Positions 1 through 7,836 of a stretch of DNA of 40,310 nt are shown here, in pieces. The DNA is from CAZMGV01 sp964621525 [NCBI: uncultured bacterium] (lineage in GTDB: Bacteria > JAGRBM01). The position numbers and the translations under genes are program-made. The notes under the pieces were generated by a model. That model did not search any database. It was given only the letters and a program-made list of their open reading frames with translations, and was not told where the DNA came from. Within the stretch, counting starts at the first letter, position 1. The number at the start of each line of letters is the position of its first letter. The stretch spans positions 1 to 40,310 of the forward strand of contig CAZUMS010000034.1 of assembly GCA_964621525.1 (NCBI GenBank). Reading direction: 5' to 3'.

Positions 1-85
1 TGGTGCGGATGGTGGGACTTGAACCCACACGCCGTTAGGCGCCACCCCCTCAAGATGGTGTGTCTGCCAATTCCACCACATCCGC
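1..85 (-). tRNA. leuU: tRNA-Leu, anticodon GAG
   Basis: The minus strand folds into a class II tRNA: acceptor GCGGATG pairs with CATCCGC, the 3' CCA is encoded (positions 1-3), the long variable arm has a GCGCC/GGCGT-type stem, and the T loop holds GGTTCAAGT. The anticodon stem is CCATC/GGTGG around loop TTGAGGG, so the anticodon is GAG (complement of positions 49-51), reading CUC/CUU leucine codons. It lies just downstream of secG in the same orientation. Escherichia coli has the same neighbours, secG followed by leuU, also tRNA-Leu(GAG). A good promoter lies directly upstream. Confidence 0.96.
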
Positions 86-122
86 ATGGGCGGCCTTCTG
101 GGGCTGGCCGCCGGGGAACTCT

Positions 123-150
123 CTTATAGCCGCTGCCAGCCGCCGTTCAA
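123..150 (-). promoter_or_regulatory. Promoter of the tRNA-Leu gene
   Basis: On the minus strand a -35 box TTGAAC (150-145) is followed after 16 bases by a -10 box TATAAG (128-123). Initiation would fall near position 116, about 30 bases before the mature tRNA 5' end. This is one of the best sigma-70-type matches in the window and suggests the tRNA can be transcribed independently of secG. Assignment is from sequence alone. Confidence 0.6.
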
Positions 151-173
151 GGGGGCGGGCAGTGAAAATCCGC

Positions 174-587
174 TTACTTCGCCGGGGCGGCCGGGGCTTC
201 GGGAGCGGCAGCTCCGGATTCCGGGGCCGCTGCGGGGGCAGCAGCTTCGGCAGGCGCGGAGGCTTCTCCGGCGGCAGCCGGAGCTTCGGCCTTGGGCGCC
301 TCGTCCTTCTTCACTTCGGCGGGCTTCGCCGCGCCGTCGGCCTCGATCACCGAGCCGGTCGAGTTCTTCACGAGATAGCTCAGCGTGAAGGACGTGATGA
401 AGAAGACGACCGCAAAGCCGGCCGTGAGCTTGCGCTTGAACGATTCTCCGCCGCCAGCGCCCATGAGCGAGGACGAGCCGCCGCCGCCGAAGGCCGTGCC
501 CATGTCGGCGGAACCGGCCTGGAGCAGCACGAGAACGACGAGCGAGACCGCCACAAACCAGTGAATAACCGTGAGGAACGTTTCCAT
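174..587 (-). CDS. secG: Preprotein translocase subunit SecG
   Basis: Small subunit of the SecYEG channel in the inner membrane, assisting protein export. The 137-residue product has the family layout: an N-terminal membrane helix (about residues 5-25), the Gly/Ser-rich cytoplasmic loop with GTAFGGGGSSS and FKRKLT, a second helix (about 53-75), then a non-conserved tail. Here that tail is long and rich in Ala, Pro and Glu (about residues 80-137), making the protein longer than the E. coli one (about 110). I chose the ATG at 587; a TTG at 596 in the same frame would add three residues. It follows tpiA by 90 bp and precedes tRNA-Leu, a conserved order. Confidence 0.93.
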   Translation of the reverse strand: METFLTVIHWFVAVSLVVLVLLQAGSADMGTAFGGGGSSSLMGAGGGESFKRKLTAGFAVVFFITSFTLSYLVKNSTGSVIEADGAAKPAEVKKDEAPKAEAPAAAGEASAPAEAAAPAAAPESGAAAPEAPAAPAK

Positions 588-677
588 GATAACCAACCGA
601 ATCCTGTCGAAAGATGGCCTTCCGTCACTGGGAGCCGCCGGCTCACGCCGCCGACCCGGTACCGGGGGCGGCTCACC

Positions 678-1421
678 CTAGCCGCAAGCGAGGATTTGAG
701 TAAAGTCCCCCGCGCTTAAGGAAGCGCCGCCGACAAGACACCCGTCTACTCCCTGAATCTCCAGTATTTCCCGTGCGTTAGCAGGATTCACGCTCCCGCC
801 GTAGAGAACCGGAAGCTTCGAAACCTGCTCGCCGTAACCGGTAGCGAGCTGGCGGCGGATGTGGGCATGGGCGTCGGCGATCTGGGCCGGAGTCGCCGTG
901 ATGCCGGTACCGATCGCCCATACGGGCTCGTACGCGAGCCAGCACTTCAGGATTTCAGGAGTGGCGAGGTCGAGCAGGACACCACGGATCTGTTCGTCCA
1001 GAACCGTCTTCATGAGCCCCGCTTCCCGCTCGGTCCGTGTCTCGCCGATGCAGACGAGCGGCGTGAGTCCCGCCGCGAGCGCGGCCTTCACCTTGGCGTT
1101 GATGAGCGGATTGCGCTCCTTGTAGATCTGCCGCCGCTCGGAGTGGCCCAGGATCACGAACTTCCCGCCCGAGTCGCGGATCTGCGACGGAGCCACTTCG
1201 CCCGTCGCCGCACCGGTATCCCGGTCGGCACAGTCCTGGGCGCCGGTGAGCCAGGGAGTCCCGGAGAGAATCCGCGCCACCTCGGGCAGATGCAGGAACA
1301 CGGGCGCCACTCCGGCCACGACCCCCGGCGGCAGGGCAGCCCCCTTCAGCGAGGAAGCAAGCGCCGCCGCTTCCTTCGCCGTCAGGTTCATCTTCCAGTT
1401 GCCGATGAGGTACCGGGGCAC
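678..1421 (-). CDS. tpiA: Triosephosphate isomerase
   Basis: Cytoplasmic glycolytic enzyme interconverting dihydroxyacetone phosphate and glyceraldehyde 3-phosphate. The 247-residue length fits the TIM-barrel family. Visible catalytic residues are Asn8 and Lys10 in GNWKMN, His93 in LGHSERR and Glu165 in AYEPVWAIGTG; the phosphate-binding YGGSVNP and VGGASL motifs follow. The start is GTG at 1421, since the protein then begins at the conserved PRYLIGNWKMN. It follows gap by 30 bp on the same strand, so the two are probably co-transcribed. pgk, which often sits between them, is absent here. Confidence 0.97.
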   Translation of the reverse strand: MPRYLIGNWKMNLTAKEAAALASSLKGAALPPGVVAGVAPVFLHLPEVARILSGTPWLTGAQDCADRDTGAATGEVAPSQIRDSGGKFVILGHSERRQIYKERNPLINAKVKAALAAGLTPLVCIGETRTEREAGLMKTVLDEQIRGVLLDLATPEILKCWLAYEPVWAIGTGITATPAQIADAHAHIRRQLATGYGEQVSKLPVLYGGSVNPANAREILEIQGVDGCLVGGASLSAGDFTQILACG

Positions 1422-1451
1422 GGCTGAAATGGTCTCCTTGGGCGCCGCGAC

Positions 1452-2462
1452 TCAGATCTTCGAGGCCACGTAGCGCCCGAGGTCCAGCATCCGGGCGGAA
1501 TAGCCGGTTTCGTTATCGTACCAGCCGACCGCCTTGATGAGGCCGTCATCCAGGACCTGGGTGAGTCGCGCGTCGAAAATGCAGCTCGAAGTATTGCCGG
1601 TAAAGTCGGAGGAAACGAGCGGGCGCTCCTCGTATTCGAGAATGCCGGCGAGCGGTCCCTCGGCCGCCCGCTTCATCGCCGAGTTGATATCGTCGCGGGA
1701 CGGCTTCTTCGTCGTATGGACGGTCAGGTCGGTGAGCGAGACGTCCGGCGTCGGCACCCGGACGGCATAGCCGGACAGGCGCCCCTTGAGGTGCGGCAGG
1801 ACGAACCCCACGGCCTTCGCCGCACCGGTCGTCGTCGGAATCATGCTCATGCCCGCGTTCCGGGCCCGGCGGAGATCCTTCTTGTGCGGGGCGTCGTGGA
1901 TGTTCTGGTCGTTCGTGTAGGAATGCACCGTCACCATGAGTCCGCTGATGATGTCGAATTCCCGGTCGAGCACCATGGCCATGGGCGCGAGGCAGTTGGT
2001 GGTGCAGGAGGCGTTCGACACGATGAAGTCGGTCTTCGGGTCGAACGTCTCGTGGTTCACCTTGTAGGCAAGCGTTTTGATCTCGGGCGACTTGGGCGGC
2101 GCCGACAGGATCACCCGTTTCGCTCCGGCATCGAGGTGCTTTTTCGCCAGCTCGGTCTTGAGCAGCCGGCCGGTGGACTCGAACACCACATCGACGGCGA
2201 GATCCTTCCAGGGGAGCTTCTCCGGCTCCGGAATCTGGGTGTAACGGATCCGCTTTCCGTTCACGACGATATCCTGCCCGTCCACCTTCACCGGCCACCT
2301 GAGCCTGCGGTGAACCGAGTCGAACTCGAGCAGATGGGCCATCTGCTCGATGGGAGCGAGGTCGTTGATCGCGACGACGTCGAGCCCCTGGGCGTTATCG
2401 AGCCAGAGGCGGGTCGAGATGCGGCCAATCCGGCCGAAACCATTGATGGCAATTCGTGCCAT
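1452..2462 (-). CDS. gap: Type I glyceraldehyde-3-phosphate dehydrogenase
   Basis: NAD-dependent oxidation and phosphorylation of glyceraldehyde 3-phosphate to 1,3-bisphosphoglycerate. The 336-residue protein opens with the Rossmann motif INGFGRIGR; catalytic Cys153 is in SNASCTTNCLAP and the paired His180 in VTVHSYTNDQ; the C-terminal WYDNETGYSARM is intact. Asp34 after AIN points to NAD rather than NADP. The ATG at 2462 places the Rossmann motif at residue 7 as usual; a GTG at 2483 would add seven residues. It heads the gap-tpiA-secG run, with a candidate promoter and palindromes upstream. Confidence 0.97.
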   Translation of the reverse strand: MARIAINGFGRIGRISTRLWLDNAQGLDVVAINDLAPIEQMAHLLEFDSVHRRLRWPVKVDGQDIVVNGKRIRYTQIPEPEKLPWKDLAVDVVFESTGRLLKTELAKKHLDAGAKRVILSAPPKSPEIKTLAYKVNHETFDPKTDFIVSNASCTTNCLAPMAMVLDREFDIISGLMVTVHSYTNDQNIHDAPHKKDLRRARNAGMSMIPTTTGAAKAVGFVLPHLKGRLSGYAVRVPTPDVSLTDLTVHTTKKPSRDDINSAMKRAAEGPLAGILEYEERPLVSSDFTGNTSSCIFDARLTQVLDDGLIKAVGWYDNETGYSARMLDLGRYVASKI

Positions 2463-2515
2463 GAGAAACACCACCGTTTGCACGGCGCCCGGAAGATAAG
2501 GGCGCGGCGATGCTG

Positions 2516-2544
2516 ATTGTTTACGTTCGGCCCGGCGGGATCAA
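2516..2544 (-). promoter_or_regulatory. gap: Candidate gap promoter
   Basis: On the minus strand TTGATC (2544-2539) and AACAAT (2521-2516) are separated by 17 bases, each matching four of six sigma-70 consensus positions. Transcription would start near 2509, about 47 bases before the gap ATG. The -35 box lies inside the overlapping palindromes at 2538-2556, so a bound repressor there would block polymerase. The prediction is from sequence only. Confidence 0.4.
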
Positions 2545-2556
2545 TGATCCGGATCA
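2538..2556. promoter_or_regulatory. Overlapping palindromes at the gap -35 region
   Basis: Two perfect inverted repeats share a central half-site: GGATCA-A-TGATCC (2538-2550) and TGATCC-GGATCA (2545-2556). The alternating half-sites resemble an operator for a dimeric regulator or a pair of cooperating dimers. There is no following T-run, so it is not a terminator for the upstream trans-sulfuration gene. The regulator is unknown. Confidence 0.45.
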
Positions 2557-2594
2557 GGACAGTCAGTCCGATTCTGGCGCCGGACAGCCTTTCC

Positions 2595-3782
2595 TTAACC
2601 GGGAATAACCTTCAGGGCCTGGTCGAGATCGTCGATCAGGTCCTGCGTGTCCTCCACGCCGACGGCGTACCGGACAAGCTGGTCGCTGATGCCGACCGCC
2701 TTGCGCTCCTCGGTGGACAGTTCGTAGAAGCTCATGAGCGAGGGCTGCTCGATGAGGCTCTCGGTTCCGCCCAGGGACGGCGCGATGTAGGGAATCCTGC
2801 AGTTATCGATGAACTTCGAGATCTGCTCGAGCGTCGCCTTCACCTCGAACGACACCACGCCGCCGAATCCCCGCATCTGGGCCTTCGCCACCTCGTAGTT
2901 ATGGTGGTGCTCCAGCGCCGGGTAGTAGACCATGCCGATCTTCGGGTGCTTGTTCAGGTAGCGGGCGATGGCGAGTGCCGACTCGTTCTGGCGGGCCATC
3001 CGGAGAGGGAACGTCTTGAGTCCCCGGATCAGGAGATAGGCCGCCTGCGGATCGGGGATGCCGCCCAGGATTCCCTGGAACTTCCGGATGCCGTCGATGA
3101 AGTCCTTCTTGCCGGTAATGACGCCGCCCAGAAGGTCGTTGTGGCCGCCCAGGTATTTCGTCGCCGAATGGAGCACGAGATCCACGCCGTAATCGAGCGG
3201 CGTCTGGTTGAACGGCGTCGCGAAGGTCGAGTCGATGATGATCTTGATCCGGTGCTTCTTGCCGATGGCGACGACCTTGGGCAGGTCGATAACGTTCATG
3301 TACGGGTTTGTGGGCGATTCCGAAAAGAGAAGCTTGGTCTTCGGAGTGATCGCCTTTTCGAGCGCATCGTAATCCCGCGGATCGACGATGGAGGTCTCCA
3401 CGCCGAACTTCGCCATGATCTGGAGGCAGAACTGCCGCGTCCGCCGGTAGGAATCGGACGTGAGGATGATGTGGTCGCCCGCCTTCGTGAGCGCCATGAC
3501 CGTCGTCGTGATGGCTCCCATGCCGGAGGGGAACAGAAGCGCGTCCTCGGCGTGATCCAGCGCCGCGAGCTTCAGCTCCGCCGCCCGGGTCGTCGGGTTT
3601 CCGTACCGGCCGTATTCCATCCGGTCCAGCTTGCCGTCCATGTAGTCGCACAGCTCCGCCGTGTCGCGGAAGACGTACGTCGAGGTCTGGTGAATGGGCG
3701 TCGTGATGGCGTGCGCGGCCTTTTCCCTGGGCTCGCCGCCGTGAACCGCCAGTGTGCTGATGCCTTTTTTCTTGTCGCTCAT
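2595..3782 (-). CDS. Cystathionine gamma-synthase family PLP enzyme
   Basis: Cys/Met-metabolism PLP-dependent enzyme, 395 residues, the usual family length. Landmarks include the N-terminal TLAVHGGEP, the substrate-site YGRYGNPT (residues 58-65), the cofactor-contacting FPSGMGA, SESPTNP, and the PLP-binding lysine Lys209 in HSATKYLGGHND. These enzymes either join activated homoserine to cysteine or sulfide, or cleave cystathionine or methionine; sequence inspection alone does not separate the branches. Position just downstream of threonine synthase (42 bp, same strand) favours a role in methionine biosynthesis from activated homoserine, as a MetB- or MetZ-type enzyme. The ATG at 3782 has only a weak purine-rich ribosome site. 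Confidence 0.88.
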   Translation of the reverse strand: MSDKKKGISTLAVHGGEPREKAAHAITTPIHQTSTYVFRDTAELCDYMDGKLDRMEYGRYGNPTTRAAELKLAALDHAEDALLFPSGMGAITTTVMALTKAGDHIILTSDSYRRTRQFCLQIMAKFGVETSIVDPRDYDALEKAITPKTKLLFSESPTNPYMNVIDLPKVVAIGKKHRIKIIIDSTFATPFNQTPLDYGVDLVLHSATKYLGGHNDLLGGVITGKKDFIDGIRKFQGILGGIPDPQAAYLLIRGLKTFPLRMARQNESALAIARYLNKHPKIGMVYYPALEHHHNYEVAKAQMRGFGGVVSFEVKATLEQISKFIDNCRIPYIAPSLGGTESLIEQPSLMSFYELSTEERKAVGISDQLVRYAVGVEDTQDLIDDLDQALKVIPG

Positions 3783-3824
3783 GATGTGCTTCTTCTTGCT
3801 GTTGCCGCCGCCGGGAGAACCGCT

Positions 3825-5253
<1,429 letters not shown>

Positions 5254-5314
5254 AAGGTGCGTCTGCTTCTCCTTGTGTTGGAATTACCCGGGCACCGGCG
5301 TATCCTGACATGTC

Positions 5315-6073
5315 ATGAATTCGACGATCAAAGGACTGATTCTCGGCTGTTCAACAGGACTTGCAGCCTGCATCGCCTTTAAGCTCATGAGTCGAAACCC
5401 ATCCAACCCCATATTCATCGGCATCTCACTCTGTGCTGTAGTCCTGTTTTCCTACACAACCTATTGGGCCGTGGGTGACTACCAAAGGAAATCGCTGCTC
5501 CAGCGTATGAGGAAAGCCCTGCTGAATTGTGACCTCGAAAGCTACAGGAAATGGCTGGATAAGCGTCCTTCTCTCAACGGATGGACGGCCATGGAACAGC
5601 TTTTCATGACCAGTCTGGAAGCATTGTATTACAGCCTTCTCGGAGAACCACACAAAGCTCTGGAGATTCACCGGAAGATAGATATCGATCAGATGCCAAG
5701 GCAGGTTCCTGCCAGCCTGCAACTGGGGCTAACTGCTGACCGCGCCAGTTTGCTCTGCGACACGGGTTTGATCGAAGCTGCGTCCGCCCTCTTTAATTCG
5801 CGCTGCATGAATCAGATCTCAGTATGCAAAAATAATATCGAAAGGGCCTTCCTCCTGCTGATAGGAGCGGACATCAGCATTCGCACCGGGAACATCGATC
5901 ACGCCAAGGCTTCGCTCGCTTCCGTGGAGAATCAGGAGCTGCCGCCTCTAGGCAATGCCCAATATTTGAGTGTCAAGAAGAAGGTCGCTCTCACCGAAGG
6001 TGATGAAACCCTGGCTCAGCAACTGCGCGGCGAAATCGAACGAATCGCTCCCGGGACCAGCTTGTGCCAGTAA
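5315..6073 (+). CDS. Membrane-anchored hypothetical protein with TPR-like helices
   Basis: I do not recognise a named family. The 252-residue product has two N-terminal hydrophobic segments (about residues 5-22 and 33-53), then a charged linker with KSLLQRMRKALL and a helical body of about 190 residues. The body has TPR-like spacing, for example ALYYSLLGEPHKALEIHRKI and ASLLCDTGLIEAASALF. A membrane-tethered, protein-interaction role is the most one can infer. Base composition differs from the neighbours: 28 of 60 G+C at 5401-5460 and 27 of 60 at 5821-5880, against 36 of 60 at 4861-4920 in thrC. That suggests recent acquisition. It stands alone, transcribed away from thrC, and ends at a strong bidirectional terminator. 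Confidence 0.72.
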   Translation: MNSTIKGLILGCSTGLAACIAFKLMSRNPSNPIFIGISLCAVVLFSYTTYWAVGDYQRKSLLQRMRKALLNCDLESYRKWLDKRPSLNGWTAMEQLFMTSLEALYYSLLGEPHKALEIHRKIDIDQMPRQVPASLQLGLTADRASLLCDTGLIEAASALFNSRCMNQISVCKNNIERAFLLLIGADISIRTGNIDHAKASLASVENQELPPLGNAQYLSVKKKVALTEGDETLAQQLRGEIERIAPGTSLCQ

Positions 6074-6104
6074 AAAACCCCGGGGGCAGCGCCGCCGGGG
6101 TTTT
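6074..6104. terminator. Bidirectional rho-independent terminator
   Basis: AAAACCCCGG (6074-6083) pairs perfectly with CCGGGGTTTT (6095-6104) across an 11-base loop. It overlaps the end of the plus-strand gene at 6073 and lies 24 bp past the end of the minus-strand gene at 6128, so it can stop transcription arriving from both sides; a T-run follows the stem on either strand. Confidence 0.85.
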
Positions 6105-6127
6105 CACACGGTTGCCAGCCGCTCACC

Positions 6128-6994
6128 TCACGGGAGCGTGAAGACGCTGGCTTCGACCTTCAGCTTGTGGGTGAGCTTCACCGCGTTCTTGTCGGTGGCG
6201 AGCCCGAGGCCACCCGGCACTTCGGCGGCCGGGATCTTCACCGAGGGCTCGATCTCGACCGGGCCTTCCTGGCCCTCGCCGAGCTGGAGCGCCCAGGCGC
6301 CGTCGTAGGAGGAGTCGAGCGCCAGCATCTGCGAGAAGAACGAGAACCGCGGGCCCGAACGGTCCAGAAGGCGGGCGTGGCCTTCCTTCCAGTGGCCGTG
6401 ACGGGCGGTCTCGCCGATCGCGGGGTTGAACACGTACTGGCAGCCCATGGCGTCCTCGGGGTCCACGTCGGAACCCTTGTCGAGGGTGCCGTCCTCGGAA
6501 ACGAGAACGTACTCGCGGCGGATCCAGCGGTGGCGCGGCGTGCGGCGCCCGGCGAACTTGGTTCCCTCGACGAGCTGCTGGCCCACGCGGAGGTCCAGGT
6601 CGTAACGCCGTCCCGCCGTGACCATCCAGGCCTCGCTGGTCCAGGTCTTGTCCGGGTGCGCGACGTTCACGCCGAAGATGACCTTCGTCTCCTCGTAAAA
6701 CGGATAGAAGGCGGCGCGCAGCTCGTCCGAGAACAGTTCGTAATCGCCGGAGCGGACGCCGACGAACGCGCCGGGGAAGAGGAAATATTCAGGCATGAAG
6801 CCGAGTTTCTTCGCCATGTGAAGCACGGCGCCCGCGAGCACGAACGTGTTCGCGCGTACGGCCGTCTTGCTGGCGGCGGTCGAGGCGACCGTCTGCCGTT
6901 CGGCGAACGCGCCGTCCGAGAGATCGAGGCCCTGGGCCATCCCCCGTGAAATCGTGTTCGAGTCGGTGCGTCCGATGACACAGCAGATGTTCAT
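6128..6994 (-). CDS. Hypothetical protein, unrecognised
   Basis: The 288-residue protein has no motif I can place. It starts at ATG 6994 behind a strong AGAGGA ribosome site, and codon use matches the GC-rich neighbours, so it is very likely real. There is no clear signal peptide or membrane helix. Visible features are an early Gly/Ala/Ser/Thr-rich stretch (about residues 35-60), aromatic-rich FYPFYEETK near 90, an Arg-rich RRTPRHRWIRREY around 150, and a beta-like C-terminal half ending LKVEASVFTLP, which could be a small sandwich fold or stable cytosolic enzyme. It appears to be single, between a terminator and a long non-coding stretch. Confidence 0.7.
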   Translation of the reverse strand: MNICCVIGRTDSNTISRGMAQGLDLSDGAFAERQTVASTAASKTAVRANTFVLAGAVLHMAKKLGFMPEYFLFPGAFVGVRSGDYELFSDELRAAFYPFYEETKVIFGVNVAHPDKTWTSEAWMVTAGRRYDLDLRVGQQLVEGTKFAGRRTPRHRWIRREYVLVSEDGTLDKGSDVDPEDAMGCQYVFNPAIGETARHGHWKEGHARLLDRSGPRFSFFSQMLALDSSYDGAWALQLGEGQEGPVEIEPSVKIPAAEVPGGLGLATDKNAVKLTHKLKVEASVFTLP

Positions 6995-7107
6995 ATCGAT
7001 CCTCTTTCAGCTGCCGGCGCTTTCGGCCGGAACCCGCTGATTCTGCTCGGAAAACCGGGAGCCACCCGGAGGCGGGCGGCCCAGAGGGCCCACCGGCAGG
7101 GGCCCTT

Positions 7108-7136
7108 CGGTAACACCTGCGGGCGGGCGGGGTCAA
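7108..7136 (-). promoter_or_regulatory. Possible promoter for the unrecognised gene
   Basis: Minus-strand TTGACC (7136-7131) and TTACCG (7113-7108) are 17 bases apart. The -35 is good and the -10 poor. A GGGCCC inverted repeat follows in what would be the 5' untranslated region of the gene starting at 6994. Confidence 0.3.
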
Positions 7137-7510
7137 TAGCAGTATCCATAGGTATGCCGGAACTTCATTCGGGGGCCTCCCCCGCCCTCGGCTCAATCCC
7201 TCCCTTGTCCACCCCCTCTTTTCCGCCGGGGCCCCTGATATTTAATACGTAAAGAACCCGGTTTTTAATGTGCCGTTTTTCGGCACTAACCCGGGTAACC
7301 CGCTGTTTCTGCTTGTGAATTCTCCGCGAGGGCAGCCGAAACCATTTTGAATGTTCCTTGCAAAAAGGTTTTTTCGGGAGGGTGTTAAGGGGGGCCCGGT
7401 TTTGGGGGCCGTTCCGGCGGTTCCTGAATGGAATCAATCACCTGTGCCGCACCATTTCAGACGTTGAGAACCGTTTTTTCCCGTTGCCAAAGATGTCATT
7501 TCGAGGGGTC

Positions 7511-7550
7511 CATTTGCGGCCATTATGCGCCATTATGTTCCATTTGGGCT
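7511..7550. repeat. Four tandem 10 bp units
   Basis: The units CATTTGCGGC, CATTATGCGC, CATTATGTTC and CATTTGGGCT start exactly ten bases apart, so the CATT core recurs on the same helical face. Only the first four bases are invariant. This could be a phased protein-binding array or chance minisatellite-like sequence; no adjacent gene explains it. Confidence 0.45.
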
Positions 7551-7789
7551 TTCGGTCTTGATCGCGCCCCGAATTTCCGTCATTCTCGCAACAGCTCGAA
7601 CGTGCGCCCGGACGCAGCCTGAACGAAACAGGCCGCCCCGGGCGCAAAGCTTTTGGGGGGGAGGCCAGTCACCGGGGCAGGTTCCTGCCCGCAGGGCTGT
7701 CCCGAAGCCTTAAGTTTCCGAAATCCGGCGTCTCCTGACGCAACTTGTCTTTTCCGGCCCGAGTTGATAACAGGCCGCCCGGCCGTGCC

Positions 7790-7804
7790 GGTCCCCACGG
7801 GACC
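7790..7804 (+). promoter_or_regulatory. Leader hairpin before the ABC-F gene
   Basis: GGTCCC-CAC-GGGACC forms a perfect six-pair stem with a three-base loop, ending 32 bases before the ATG at 7837 and just upstream of the ribosome site. It may insulate the start or act in post-transcriptional control. ABC-F genes elsewhere are often controlled by leader structures, but no leader peptide is evident here. Confidence 0.35.
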
Positions 7805-7836
7805 CCACCGGCCCGGAACTGGACTTCTATAAGGAT

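Larger units (their letters stand above)
6995..7836. other. Long intergenic region with hairpins and a short tandem repeat
   Basis: About 840 bp divide divergent genes. Reading frames here are short, lack ribosome sites and show no recognisable protein. Visible structure: a nested hairpin at 7256-7296 (ACCCGG/CCGGGT outside GTGCCG-TTTTT-CGGCAC); four 10 bp units beginning CATT at 7511, 7521, 7531 and 7541; and a perfect hairpin at 7790-7804 shortly before the ABC-F gene. It could hold a small RNA, the two promoters and leaders, or remnants of a lost gene. I cannot decide between these. Confidence 0.5.

Noticed and set aside
7356-7374. Terminator-like CCTT-GCAAA-AAGG followed by TTTTTT
   Set aside because: Only four base pairs, two of them A-T, and no gene ends nearby on that strand.
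7511-7550. CRISPR array
   Set aside because: Units are 10 bp with no spacers of constant length and no cas gene in the window.
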